36,503 nucleotides of DNA, from positions 1-36,503 of the forward strand of contig JBPYFK010000099.1 of NCBI GenBank assembly GCA_051984675.1. The letters run 5' to 3'. Each line of letters opens with the position of its first letter. Within the stretch, counting starts at the first letter, position 1. This document shows positions 18,412-26,715 of the stretch, piece by piece. The DNA is from JBPYFK01 sp051984675 (GTDB lineage: Bacteria > Actinomycetota > Actinomycetes > Mycobacteriales > Pseudonocardiaceae). The notes under the pieces were generated by a model. It had not been told where the DNA came from. It did no database searches and saw only the letters and a list, made by a program, of their open reading frames with translations. The position numbers and the translations under genes are program-made.

Positions 18412-18780
18412 TCAGGCGACACCTTCCGGCAGGTTCTCCCGCGCGACGTCGACCAGCGCGGTGAACGCCTGCGGGTCGTTCACCGCCAGCTCGGCGAGGA
18501 TCTTGCGGTCCACCTCGACGCCAGCGGCCTTGAGGCCCTGCACGAACCGGTTGTAGCTGAGCCCGTTCTGCCGGGTCGCGGCGTTGATCCGGGTGATCCA
18601 CAACTTGCGGAAGTCACCCTTGCGGGCACGCCGGTCCCGGTAGGAGTAGGTCATGGAGTGGAGCATCTGCTCCTTGGCCTTGCGGTACAGCCGGGAGCGC
18701 TGACCGCGGTACCCCTTGGCCGATTCGAGAATGGTCCGGCGCTTCTTCTGGGCGTTCACCGCCCGCTTCACGCGTGCCAC
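18412..18780 (-). CDS. rplT: Ribosomal protein L20
   Basis: Binds 23S rRNA early in assembly of the large subunit. The 122-residue product begins MARVKRAVNAQKKRRTIL and contains the conserved YRDRRARKGDFRKLWITRINAA block in the middle. It is normal in length and composition. It follows rpmI after 119 bases that contain a GC-rich hairpin. In many bacteria L20 represses its own infC-rpmI-rplT operon; a leader hairpin exists upstream of infC here, but a binding site was not identified. Confidence 0.99.
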   Translation of the reverse strand: MARVKRAVNAQKKRRTILESAKGYRGQRSRLYRKAKEQMLHSMTYSYRDRRARKGDFRKLWITRINAATRQNGLSYNRFVQGLKAAGVEVDRKILAELAVNDPQAFTALVDVARENLPEGVA

Positions 18781-18860
18781 GGGTCCGTCCTGTCGATCTG
18801 ATCGGGGGCGGGTTGGCCGCCCTCACGGAAAGGGGCTGGAAGTCGGTGTTGGGCTGTACC

Positions 18861-18879
18861 GGGCCGGGGAACCCGGCCC
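18861..18879 (-). other. GC hairpin between rpmI and rplT
   Basis: GGGCCGGG-GAA-CCCGGCCC is a perfect 8-base stem with a 3-base loop. It lies in the transcribed spacer between the L35 and L20 genes. No T-run follows on the minus strand. It may be a partial terminator, a processing site or an L20 regulatory element; the sequence does not decide. Confidence 0.5.
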
Positions 18880-18899
18880 CCACCGAAGCCGCGGAGCGT

Positions 18900-19094
18900 T
18901 CAGCGGCCGAGGAGCTTGTTGACGCGCTTGACGTCGTTCTTCGCCACGTCCGTCGTGCCTTCGAGGCGGCGGGTCAGCCGGCTCGACTTCTTCTCCAGCA
19001 GGTGGCGACGACCGGCCTGCTCCCGGCGCAGCTTGCCCTTACCGGTCACCTTGACCCGCTTGGCCATGCCACTGTGCGTCTTGTTCTTCGGCAT
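18900..19094 (-). CDS. rpmI: Ribosomal protein L35
   Basis: Small basic protein of the large ribosomal subunit, 64 residues. The start MPKNKTHSGMAKRVKVTGKGKLRREQAGRRHLLEKKSS is cut here to its recognisable parts: PKNKTHSGMAKR at the N-terminus and RREQAGRRHLLEKKSS in the middle. The length is normal. It lies 92 bases after infC on the same strand, in the classic infC-rpmI-rplT order. Confidence 0.98.
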   Translation of the reverse strand: MPKNKTHSGMAKRVKVTGKGKLRREQAGRRHLLEKKSSRLTRRLEGTTDVAKNDVKRVNKLLGR

Positions 19095-19186
19095 CTGTCG
19101 TCCTCGTTTCTCCTGACACAGGGGCGGGACGCCTGCTTGGCGTCCCGAACCCGCATTCCCGCGCCTGCTTACGGCTGTGTTACGTG

Positions 19187-19729
19187 TTACGACGCGGTGG
19201 CCTTGGAACGTGTCTTGCCGCTCTTGTGCGGGGCGAGCACCATGATCATGTTCCGGCCGTCCTGCTTCGGTTTGGACTCGATGAAGCCCAGGTCGGCCAC
19301 GTCGTCGGCCAACCGCTGCAACAGCCGGAAGCCCAGCTCGGGACGCGACTGCTCACGACCGCGGAACATGATCGTCACCTTGACCTTGTGCCCCTGCCCG
19401 AGGAAGCGGGTCACGTGACCCTTCTTCGTCTCGTAGTCGTGCGGGTCGATCTTCGGTCGGAGCTTCTGCTCCTTGATGACGGTCTGCTGCTGGTTGCGGC
19501 GCGATTCGCGAGCCTTCTGCGCACTCTCGTACTTGAACTTGCCGTAGTCCATGAGCTTGCAGACCGGCGGGCGCGCCTGCGGGGCGACCTCGACAAGGTC
19601 CAGATCCGCTTCCTGCGCAAGCCGGAGCGCATCCTCGATGCGGACGATTCCAACCTGCTCGCCGTTGGGTCCGACAAGTCGGACTTCCGGCACCCGGATG
19701 CGGTCGTTGATGCGCGTCTCGGAGCTGAT
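19187..19729 (-). CDS. infC: Translation initiation factor IF-3, AUC start
   Basis: Binds the 30S subunit, checks the start codon and the initiator tRNA, and prevents premature subunit joining. The product is 180 residues with the N-domain (RINDRIRVPEVRLVGPNGEQ), a lysine-rich linker and the C-domain signature KVKVTIMFRGREQSRPELG. The conserved N-terminal residues SSETRINDRIR extend upstream of the first GTG. The only start that fits is ATC at 19727-19729, four bases after a perfect AGGAGG (19734-19739). E. coli infC likewise uses a rare AUU start, through which IF-3 limits its own synthesis; an AUC start here implies the same feedback. The last 10 residues are basic. Confidence 0.95.
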   Translation of the reverse strand: MSSETRINDRIRVPEVRLVGPNGEQVGIVRIEDALRLAQEADLDLVEVAPQARPPVCKLMDYGKFKYESAQKARESRRNQQQTVIKEQKLRPKIDPHDYETKKGHVTRFLGQGHKVKVTIMFRGREQSRPELGFRLLQRLADDVADLGFIESKPKQDGRNMIMVLAPHKSGKTRSKATAS

Positions 19730-19796
19730 GGGGCCTCCTCAGTTCGTTCTCTGCACACTGCGCCTCAGCGCGTGGAGTTCGCCCCGGAATACAACA

Positions 19797-19837
19797 GTCC
19801 CGCTGCTCGCGGTACCTGACCGCAAGAACAGCGGGAC
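19797..19837 (-). promoter_or_regulatory. infC leader hairpin (candidate attenuator)
   Basis: In the infC 5' region, GTCCCGCTG (19797-19805) and CAGCGGGAC (19829-19837) form a 9-base perfect stem. Inside it are GCGGT (19809-19813) and ACCGC (19819-19823). On the minus strand the structure is followed by TGTTGTATT, a modest T-rich run, about 60 bases before the AGGAGG. This fits a terminator-type attenuator or a ribosomal-protein leader. It matches no named motif that I can confirm. Confidence 0.5.
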
Positions 19838-20018
19838 CCTACTCCGACCGATCGGCAATACGCAGCACCCCTGCTGCGATACCACCTACGCACCAGCGGC
19901 TGCACCGCCGGTGGACCGGGACCCGGAAGCCTGGTGTCGGCTACACGGGTGGGAGCGGGGCTCCACTTTGCCACCCCCGACTTTCCGGGGGCTGGTCGCT
20001 CGTGTGAGAGTACCAGGT

Positions 20019-20420
20019 GTGACCGAGTCCCAGCGAACCCCGTCCGCTCGAACCCCGTCTCCTGGGCACCCGGACGACTCGACCGAGGCAATCCCTTCCA
20101 ACGTCCGCACGCTCGCGGATGTTCCCAGCATCGAGGTCATCAGCCAGGCCGCGGTGATGCTGATGTCGGCCGCCGCGGAGAAGCTCGGGCTCGCCGACTC
20201 CCACCCGGAGGACTCCCCGCAGCGCGACCTGGACGAGGCCCGGCGGTTGATCACCGCCCTCGCCGGGCTCGTGACCGCGTCCGTCGAGTACCTCGGGCCG
20301 CACGCGGGCGCGATCCGGGACGGCCTGCAGAGCCTGCAGCGCGCGTTCCGGGAGGCGTCGGCGGTGCCGGACGCTCCCGGGCAGGGACCCGGTGAGAAGT
20401 TCACCGGTCCGGTCCACTGA
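20019..20420 (+). CDS. DUF1844 family protein
   Basis: Conserved actinobacterial protein of unknown function, 133 residues. After a variable polar N-terminus the conserved core reads PSIEVISQAAVMLMSAAAEKLGL, RDLDEARRLITALAGLVTAS and GLQSLQRAFREAS, ending GEKFTGPVH. It is mostly helical with no signal peptide or membrane segment. The start is GTG; a GAGAGT -10-like box ends seven bases upstream, so a leaderless mRNA is possible but the -35 is poor. It is divergent from infC and its stop lies 18 bases from the uvrA stop (convergent). Position beside infC is shared by relatives, hinting at a link to translation, but no role is known. Confidence 0.88.
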   Translation: MTESQRTPSARTPSPGHPDDSTEAIPSNVRTLADVPSIEVISQAAVMLMSAAAEKLGLADSHPEDSPQRDLDEARRLITALAGLVTASVEYLGPHAGAIRDGLQSLQRAFREASAVPDAPGQGPGEKFTGPVH

Positions 20421-20438
20421 CGGCGGACTCGAACCCAG

Positions 20439-23294
20439 TCACTCCACCATGTGCTTGAGGAACCGGCCCGTGTGGCTGTCCGCCATCCGCGCAACCTGTT
20501 CCGGCGTGCCCTCGGCGACCAGCGTGCCTCCGCCGGAACCACCCTCCGGCCCCAGGTCGATCAACCAGTCCGCCACCTTGATGACATCCAGGTTGTGCTC
20601 GATGACGATGACCGTATTGCCCTTGTCCACCAGGCTGTTCATCACGCCCAGCAGCTTGCGGACATCCTCGAAGTGCAACCCGGTGGTCGGCTCGTCGAGG
20701 ATGTAGACGGTCCGGCCGGTAGAGCGTTTCTGCAGTTCACTGGCCAGTTTCACGCGCTGCGCCTCGCCACCGGAAAGCGTCGGGGCCGGCTGGCCGAGCC
20801 GGACGTAACCCAGTCCGACATCCACCAGCGTCCGCAGGTGCCGGTGAATCGCGGTGATCGGTTCGAAGAACTCCGCCGCGTCCTCGATCGACAGGTCCAG
20901 AACCTCCGCGATCGTCTTGCCCTTGTAGTGCACCTCCAGGGTCTCCCGGTTGTACCGCGCACCCTTGCAGACCTCGCAGGGCACGTAGACGTCCGGCAGG
21001 AAGTTCATCTCGATCTTCAACGTCCCGTCGCCCGCGCACGCCTCGCAGCGGCCACCCTTGACGTTGAACGAGAACCGGCCGGGCTGGTAGCCCCGCACCT
21101 TCGCCTCGGTCGTTGCCGCGAACAGCTTGCGGATGCGGTCGAACACGCCGGTGTAGGTGGCGGGGTTCGATCGCGGGGTGCGACCGATCGGTGACTGGTC
21201 CACCTGAACCAGCTTGTCCACCAGATCCAGGCCCTTGACCCGCGTGTGCCGGCCCGGCACGGTCCGGGCACCGTTGACCTTGTTCGCCAGCACCGCCGCC
21301 AGGATGTCGTTGACCAGTGTCGACTTACCGGACCCGGACACGCCGGTCACTGCGATCATGGTGCCGAGCGGGAACGACACATCCATCTTGCGCAGGTTGT
21401 GTTCGCGCGCCCCGACCACCGTCAACTGGCGCTTGGCATCCACGGGCCGGCGCTCCGGCGGAACCTCGATCTCCTTGCGTCGGGACAGGTAATCCCCGGT
21501 CAGCGAGCGCTCGTTGTCCAGCAACTCCTTGAATGGACCGCTGTGCACGACCTGGCCGCCATGCTCGCCGGCGCCCGGACCGATGTCGACGACCCAGTCC
21601 GCCGAGCGCACGGTGTCCTCGTCGTGCTCGACGACGATGAGGGTGTTGCCCAGGTCACGCAGCCGACTCAGCGTTTCCAGCAACCGGTGGTTGTCCCGCT
21701 GGTGCAATCCGATCGACGGCTCGTCGAGCACGTACAGCACGCCGACCAGGCCGGACCCGATCTGGGTGGCCAGCCGGATGCGCTGCGCCTCCCCGCCGGA
21801 CAGCGTGCCGGCCGCACGGTCCAGCGACAGGTAGTCCAGGCCGACGTCCAGCAGGAAGCCCAGCCGCGCCTGCACCTCCTTGAGGACCCGGCCGGCGATC
21901 ATCTCCTCCCGCTGGTTGAGCACCAGGTCGTCCAGGAACGTCGCACAGTCACGCACGCTGAGGGCGCTGACCTCGGCGATCGACATCTCGCCGCGCTCGG
22001 CCCCGGCGAGGGTCACGGCGAGGATCTCCGGCTTGAGCCGGGTGCCCTCACACGCCGGGCAGGGCACATCCCGCATGTACCCCTCGTACTTCTCGCGGGC
22101 GTAGTCCGACTCGGTCTGCTCCAGCCGCCGTTCCAGGAACGGGATGACGCCCTCGTAACTGGCGTAGTACGAACGCACGCGGCCGTAGCGGTTGCGGTAG
22201 CGGACGTGCACCTGGTCGTTGGTGCCGTGCAGGACCGCTTTCTTCGCCTTCGTCGGAAGCTTCTTCCACGGCGTGTCCATACGGAACCCGACCGCCTCGG
22301 ACAGCGAGGTCAGCAGCCGGGTGAAGTACTCGGCGGTGTGCCCGCCGGCCCACGGCGCGATCGCACCCTCAGCCAGCGACAGGTCCTCGTCGGGCACCAC
22401 CAGTTCCGGGTCGACCTCTTTGCGGACCCCCAGGCCGGCACACTCCGGGCAGGCCCCGTAGGGCGAGTTGAAAGAGAACGAGCGCGGTTCGAGCTCGTCG
22501 ACGCCGAGCGGGTGCGCGTTCGGGCACGCGAGGTTCTCGGAGAACTTGCGTTCCCGCTGAGGGTCGGTCGGTTCAAGATCGACGAACTCCAGCAGCACCA
22601 GGCCGTCCGCCAAGCGCAGCGCGGTTTCCACCGAGTCGGTCAGCCGCTGCTTCGCGCTCGCCTTGACGGTGAGCCGGTCGATCACCACCGCGATGTCGTG
22701 CTTCTCCTGCTTCTTCAGCTTCGGCGGCTCGGACAGCGGGTAGACCTCGCCGTCCACCCGAGCGCGGGCGTAGCCCTGCGACTGCAGTTGCTCGAAGAGG
22801 TCCACGTACTCGCCCTTGCGCCCTCGGACCACGGGCGCGAGCACCTGGAAGCGCGTGCGCTCGGGCATCGCGAGCACCTGGTCGACGATCTGCTGCGGGG
22901 TCTGCTTGCTGATCGGCTCGCCGCAGGTCGGGCAGTGCGGCTTGCCGGCGCGGGCGAACAGCAGCCGCAGGTAGTCGTAGACCTCGGTGATCGTGCCGAC
23001 CGTCGACCGCGGGTTGCGGGTGGTGGACTTCTGGTCGATCGACACCGCGGGCGAGAGCCCTTCGATGAAGTCCACGTCCGGCTTGTCCATCTGGCCCAGG
23101 AACTGCCGGGCATAGGCCGACAGCGACTCGACGTAGCGTCGCTGACCCTCGGCGAAGATCGTGTCGAACGCCAGGCTCGACTTCCCGGAGCCGGACAAGC
23201 CGGTGAACACGATCAAGCTGTCCCTGGGCAGGTCCAGGTCGATCCCGCGCAGGTTGTGCTCACGTGCGCCGCGAACGACAAGGCGGTCAGCCAC
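20439..23294 (-). CDS. uvrA: UvrABC excinuclease subunit A
   Basis: DNA-damage recognition ATPase of nucleotide excision repair; forms dimers and loads UvrB. The product is 951 residues. It has two ABC ATPase modules, with Walker A motifs GLSGSGKSSLAFDT (about residue 31) and GVSGSGKSTLV, and two LSGGEAQR signature motifs. The zinc-binding cysteine pairs CPACEGTRLKPE and CEACAGDGTLKIEMNFLPD...CEVC are present. The start is GTG at 23294 with AAAGGA five bases upstream; the encoded N-terminus VADRLVVRGAREHNLRGI is the family norm. Only half of a LexA-type site (TCGAAC near 23355) lies upstream, so SOS control is not established. Confidence 0.98.
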   Translation of the reverse strand: MADRLVVRGAREHNLRGIDLDLPRDSLIVFTGLSGSGKSSLAFDTIFAEGQRRYVESLSAYARQFLGQMDKPDVDFIEGLSPAVSIDQKSTTRNPRSTVGTITEVYDYLRLLFARAGKPHCPTCGEPISKQTPQQIVDQVLAMPERTRFQVLAPVVRGRKGEYVDLFEQLQSQGYARARVDGEVYPLSEPPKLKKQEKHDIAVVIDRLTVKASAKQRLTDSVETALRLADGLVLLEFVDLEPTDPQRERKFSENLACPNAHPLGVDELEPRSFSFNSPYGACPECAGLGVRKEVDPELVVPDEDLSLAEGAIAPWAGGHTAEYFTRLLTSLSEAVGFRMDTPWKKLPTKAKKAVLHGTNDQVHVRYRNRYGRVRSYYASYEGVIPFLERRLEQTESDYAREKYEGYMRDVPCPACEGTRLKPEILAVTLAGAERGEMSIAEVSALSVRDCATFLDDLVLNQREEMIAGRVLKEVQARLGFLLDVGLDYLSLDRAAGTLSGGEAQRIRLATQIGSGLVGVLYVLDEPSIGLHQRDNHRLLETLSRLRDLGNTLIVVEHDEDTVRSADWVVDIGPGAGEHGGQVVHSGPFKELLDNERSLTGDYLSRRKEIEVPPERRPVDAKRQLTVVGAREHNLRKMDVSFPLGTMIAVTGVSGSGKSTLVNDILAAVLANKVNGARTVPGRHTRVKGLDLVDKLVQVDQSPIGRTPRSNPATYTGVFDRIRKLFAATTEAKVRGYQPGRFSFNVKGGRCEACAGDGTLKIEMNFLPDVYVPCEVCKGARYNRETLEVHYKGKTIAEVLDLSIEDAAEFFEPITAIHRHLRTLVDVGLGYVRLGQPAPTLSGGEAQRVKLASELQKRSTGRTVYILDEPTTGLHFEDVRKLLGVMNSLVDKGNTVIVIEHNLDVIKVADWLIDLGPEGGSGGGTLVAEGTPEQVARMADSHTGRFLKHMVE

Positions 23295-23454
23295 GATGAT
23301 CCTTTCGGCAGTCGGTCCGAGCCGGCGCACAGCAGGGCTCAGCGTGCACCGCCCCTCGAACGGCTGGTGCGGATGGCGGCCACCGGCCCGCCCGCGGCGG
23401 TAGCGACCCCCATTTCTTCATGCTATTCGCGCGCAGACTAGTGCCGGGCACCGA

Positions 23455-23494
23455 CAGGGCCGGAACACCAGGGCCGGAACACCAGGGCCGGAAC
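23455..23494. repeat. 14-base tandem repeat, 2.9 copies
   Basis: The unit CAGGGCCGGAACAC occurs at 23455-23468, 23469-23482 and 12 bases of a third copy at 23483-23494, without a mismatch. It is in the uvrA / isomerase-family intergenic region, about 160 bases upstream of uvrA. The unit length is not a multiple of three and no gene crosses it. Slippage or a regulatory array are both possible. Confidence 0.85.
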
Positions 23495-23656
23495 GGCTGA
23501 CGGCCCTGCCCAGGCTAGCTCGAAAGCTCCGGCGGTCGGCACGGCGCGGCCCGGATCGCGAGCGTAACCGTTGGTTGATCGATGAACGCCCGAGCGGTGG
23601 ACAAATCCGGCCACGGTCATGACCCCTTGAATGCAAAAACACCGGAATGGGCACTG

Positions 23657-23704
23657 TTGACACCCAACTGGGCGACCTAGAGTCTGAGGTCTCGCACGTG
23701 CGAG
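23657..23704 (+). promoter_or_regulatory. Candidate promoter with a 14-base palindrome at the start point
   Basis: A perfect TTGACA (23657-23662) is followed 15 bases later by TAGAGT (23678-23683); the spacer is shorter than usual. The predicted start of transcription falls against CTCGCACGTGCGAG (23691-23704), a perfect 14-base palindrome. This geometry fits an operator for a dimeric repressor controlling the isomerase-family gene at 23740. The regulator is unknown. Confidence 0.45.
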
Positions 23705-23739
23705 TATCCGAAATGACCGATTCATGCCGGGGTGACTCC

Positions 23740-24540
23740 ATGTCCGAACTCAGCTTCCTCGCCAACGCGCCACACCAGACTCCTGGTGAGACGAGCAGCG
23801 CCCCGGCACCGGAGCCGTCCGCGGAGGCTGTCGCCAGTCTCGCAGCACTGGACCGGGCGACGATGCGGCTAATCGAGACGGTGGGCACCCTCGACGAAAC
23901 GCTGGTACGCCGTCCCAGCCTGCTTCCCGGCTGGAGCCGGGCACACGTCATCTCGCACCTCGCCCGCAACGCGGACGCTTACCTGAACCTGCTGCGTTGG
24001 GCGCGGACCGGCGTCGAATCCCCGATGTACGCCAGCCGGGCGGACCGGGACGCCGACATCCAGGAAGGAGCCCGGCGCAGCTACCAGGTGCTCGCCGAGG
24101 ATCTCCTGGCGGCAAGCACCCGGCTGGCGGACGCCGCCCGCGACCTACCGACCTCAGCGTGGTCGGCGGAAGTCGTCGTCGGTCCCGGCAAGCCCATGCC
24201 AGCACACCGCATCCCCAGGGAGCGGCTGCGTGAGGTGTGGGTACACCTGGTCGACCTCGACCACGGCGTCTGGTTCGACGACCTGCCGGAATCCGATCTC
24301 GAACCGCTGTTGGAGGACGTGGTGAGCCAGTTCGGCGGTCGGCCGGACGTCCCCCGCGTGGAAGTGGTGACCACGTTCGGCCAGCAGCGCCGAGAACGGA
24401 CTTGGGCACTCGGCACCCCGCCCACGGCGCCGAGCCAGCGGGTGCAGGGCTCGCCGGGCGCGGTGCTCGGCTGGCTGCTGGGCCGGTCCGACGGCAATGA
24501 TCTCGACGGCAGTGTTCCGCAGTTGCCATCCTGGCTGTGA
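23740..24540 (+). CDS. Mycothiol-dependent maleylpyruvate isomerase family protein
   Basis: DinB/MDMPI-type helical-bundle protein, 266 residues. Proteins of this family use mycothiol to isomerise or detoxify substrates; the actual substrate is not evident. The metal-ligand pattern is present: His in HVISHLARNADAYLNLL (about residue 77) and Glu/His in REVWVHLVDLDHG (about 165-177). A C-terminal SCP-like half follows (about 185-266) with GSPGAVLGWLLGRSDG. The start ATG at 23740 has GGGGTGA upstream; an upstream in-frame ATG at 23713 adds nine residues. No gentisate-pathway genes are nearby, so a true maleylpyruvate isomerase is unlikely. Confidence 0.88.
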   Translation: MSELSFLANAPHQTPGETSSAPAPEPSAEAVASLAALDRATMRLIETVGTLDETLVRRPSLLPGWSRAHVISHLARNADAYLNLLRWARTGVESPMYASRADRDADIQEGARRSYQVLAEDLLAASTRLADAARDLPTSAWSAEVVVGPGKPMPAHRIPRERLREVWVHLVDLDHGVWFDDLPESDLEPLLEDVVSQFGGRPDVPRVEVVTTFGQQRRERTWALGTPPTAPSQRVQGSPGAVLGWLLGRSDGNDLDGSVPQLPSWL

Positions 24541-24586
24541 GACCCGCCTGGCTGTGTGGCACAGCGCAGCTCGTTAGGCTTCCCCC

Positions 24587-25264
24587 GTGGAGGTACTACA
24601 GGACTACACCGGGCACGTCGAACCGGGCGGACCGGCGGCCCGACGTGAGCTGAACGCGCTGACCATCACGAAGATCTCGGTCGGCCCGATGGACAACAAC
24701 GCCTACCTGCTGACTTGCCGGCAGACCGGCGACGCGCTGCTCATCGATGCCGCCAATGACAGCGAGCGCCTGGCTGACCTGCTCGGGTACGACGACGAGC
24801 GCCCTCGCCTGCGCACGATCGTCACCACCCACCAGCATGGTGACCACTGGCAGGCACTCTGCTCGATCGCGGGACAGACCGGCGCGCACACAGTCGCGCA
24901 TCCCGCCGACGCCGCCGAACTGCCGGTGCCACCGGACTGGACGGTCGAGCACGGCGAGACCGTGCAGGTCGGTGCGTCCACCTTGGAGGTCATTCACCTG
25001 CGCGGGCACACACCGGGATCGATCGCGCTCCTCTATCGCGACCCCGCCGGCCACCCACACCTGTTCACCGGAGACTCGCTGTTCCCCGGTGGGGTGGGCC
25101 GGACGACCTCGAAGGAGAATTTCGCATCGCTGATCAACGATGTGGAATCCCGAGTCTTCGACGTCCTGCCGGACGACACGTGGTTCTACCCGGGACACGG
25201 CGACGACTCGACGCTGGGCGTGGAGCGCCCGAAGCTCGGCGAGTGGCGCGAACGCGGTTGGTGA
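24587..25264 (+). CDS. Metallo-beta-lactamase-fold hydrolase (glyoxalase II-like)
   Basis: Cytoplasmic metal hydrolase, 225 residues. The metal motif is THQHGDHWQ (HxHxDH, about residues 82-87), with further ligands in LRGHTPGS, FTGDSLFPGGVGRT and FYPGHGDD. This resembles hydroxyacylglutathione hydrolases; in an actinobacterium a mycothiol or other thioester substrate is likely. A relative sits beside uvrA in mycobacteria. The start is GTG at 24587. A TAGGCT -10-like box (24575-24580) ends six bases before it and no ribosome site is seen, so the mRNA is probably leaderless. The gene begins 46 bases after the isomerase-family stop. Confidence 0.9.
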   Translation: MEVLQDYTGHVEPGGPAARRELNALTITKISVGPMDNNAYLLTCRQTGDALLIDAANDSERLADLLGYDDERPRLRTIVTTHQHGDHWQALCSIAGQTGAHTVAHPADAAELPVPPDWTVEHGETVQVGASTLEVIHLRGHTPGSIALLYRDPAGHPHLFTGDSLFPGGVGRTTSKENFASLINDVESRVFDVLPDDTWFYPGHGDDSTLGVERPKLGEWRERGW

Positions 25265-25315
25265 GCTGGAGCTTGAGCGGCACCGGCGCAGCCGGGCTGG
25301 CTATGGAGAACCAGA

Positions 25316-25341
25316 CACCCGGATCATCGGCGATTCGGGTG
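25316..25341. terminator. Hairpin between converging genes
   Basis: CACCCGGATC (25316-25325) and GATTCGGGTG (25332-25341) pair over 10 bases with one G-U and a 6-base loop. It lies in the 80-base gap between the rightward hydrolase and the leftward esterase gene. It is a good candidate for a terminator serving both, although neither side has a T-run. Confidence 0.55.
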
Positions 25342-25344
25342 ATC

Positions 25345-26715
25345 TCACGATCCGGTCCGCGAGAGAGGCGCGGACGAGGCACCTGGCGCGTGGTGGAAGC
25401 GTGCGTCCATCCACGGCAGCGCCTCGGCGAACGCTTGCGAGGCGAACTGCCAGGTGTGCCCGCCGCCTTGGACGTGTACCGCGCACTGGATGCCGTCGCC
25501 AGCGCCTGCGGCGCACAGCTGGCGGGCCGCGGCGAGCGTATTGGCGATCGCCGCACCGTCGCCGTGACCGCGACCAGGCGACTGACCGCTTCCGTTGCTG
25601 TCGGCGAACCAGCCCGCGGTGTTGGGGTACCGGGGGTGACGCGCGAGGATCGTCAGTGGGTCGTAGCTGGCGTACGCCGCGGCGTTGCCGCCGAACAGCC
25701 GCTGGATCGTTTGCTGTCTGGTGCCGGTGTTCGGCGCGACGTCGCCGGCGATGTCCTCGAACGTGCTGAACAGGTCGGGGTGCATCAGGGCCAGGTCGGT
25801 CGCGCAGGTGCCACCCATTGACCAGCCAACGATCCCCCACTTCGCCGGGTCGGCGGGGGCACCGAACTGGGAGATCACATACGGCCGAACGTCGCTGGTG
25901 AGGTGGTCGGCGACATTGCCGCGTGGTCCGTTGACGCACTCGGTGTCGTTGTTGATAGTGCCGCCAGCGTCCACGAACACCAAGATCGGGGCGTATCCCT
26001 GGTGGGCTTGCGCGTAATGGTCCATCGTGATCTGAGCGTCACCGGTGCGCATCCAGTCTGCCGGGGTGTTGTACTCGCCGCCGATCATCATGATGACCGG
26101 CAGGGCCGGGTGCTGCGGCCCGGCGAACCAAACCGGGGGCAGGTAGACGTACTCCTCCCGGTGCGGGAAGTGGCTTGCGGTTTCGGGAATGGTCACCGCG
26201 ACTACGCGACCGGTGTCCATCGTGGCGCCCTTACCTTGCAGGGACGGAAGCGCGGATTGTGCAGTTTGGTCGGCGACCGGGCCGGCGGTGAACGCTCCCC
26301 ATGCCGCCTGCACCGTTGGGTAATAGCCGACCCACTGGTTCAGCACCAACGCCACGCACACCACACTCAACGGCACCGCAAGCACTGACAGCCCACGGCG
26401 CCACCAGCTGATTCCCCGCCAGCCAGCCACAACGATCACCATCATGGCGCCGGTGACGGTGATCCATACCCACAGCAGGTTCGGCGCGGGATCGGTCAGC
26501 ACGCCTTGGTCGGTCGCGTAGCACATCACGGCGAACATGACGAGCAGTCCGGCGACCGCAGAGACCGAAAGCCACACCATCAACCAGCGGCGCGTGCGTC
26601 GCCCGACCACGAGCAGGATCACTATCGCGACGGCGAGCTGCACGGTCCAGGGCAACCATCCGCCCAACAGTGACAAGCCGTGGTGGTCGTATCCGTGGAT
26701 CTGGTCGTTTGTCAT
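25345..26715 (-). CDS. Membrane-anchored alpha/beta-hydrolase (esterase D / antigen 85-like)
   Basis: 456 residues. The N-terminal third has four predicted membrane helices (about 24-38, 46-66, 80-98, 107-127). An outward-facing esterase domain follows (about 165-445) with nucleophile Ser299 in GWSMGG and the probable catalytic His420 in GGGHTWQ. The acid residue is not certain. The domain resembles the esterase D/mycolyltransferase family; here, with no mycolate genes in view, an acyl-ester or lipid substrate in the envelope is a better guess than mycolyl transfer. The ATG at 26715 has GGAGG three bases upstream; the longer frame starting near 26808 lacks this. The gene is alone on its strand, followed by a terminator-like hairpin. 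Confidence 0.88.
   Translation of the reverse strand: MTNDQIHGYDHHGLSLLGGWLPWTVQLAVAIVILLVVGRRTRRWLMVWLSVSAVAGLLVMFAVMCYATDQGVLTDPAPNLLWVWITVTGAMMVIVVAGWRGISWWRRGLSVLAVPLSVVCVALVLNQWVGYYPTVQAAWGAFTAGPVADQTAQSALPSLQGKGATMDTGRVVAVTIPETASHFPHREEYVYLPPVWFAGPQHPALPVIMMIGGEYNTPADWMRTGDAQITMDHYAQAHQGYAPILVFVDAGGTINNDTECVNGPRGNVADHLTSDVRPYVISQFGAPADPAKWGIVGWSMGGTCATDLALMHPDLFSTFEDIAGDVAPNTGTRQQTIQRLFGGNAAAYASYDPLTILARHPRYPNTAGWFADSNGSGQSPGRGHGDGAAIANTLAAARQLCAAGAGDGIQCAVHVQGGGHTWQFASQAFAEALPWMDARFHHAPGASSAPLSRTGS

Noticed and set aside
23341..23375. A LexA/SOS box upstream of uvrA
   Set aside because: Only the left half TCGAAC is good; the right half matches two of six positions, so it is not a convincing site.
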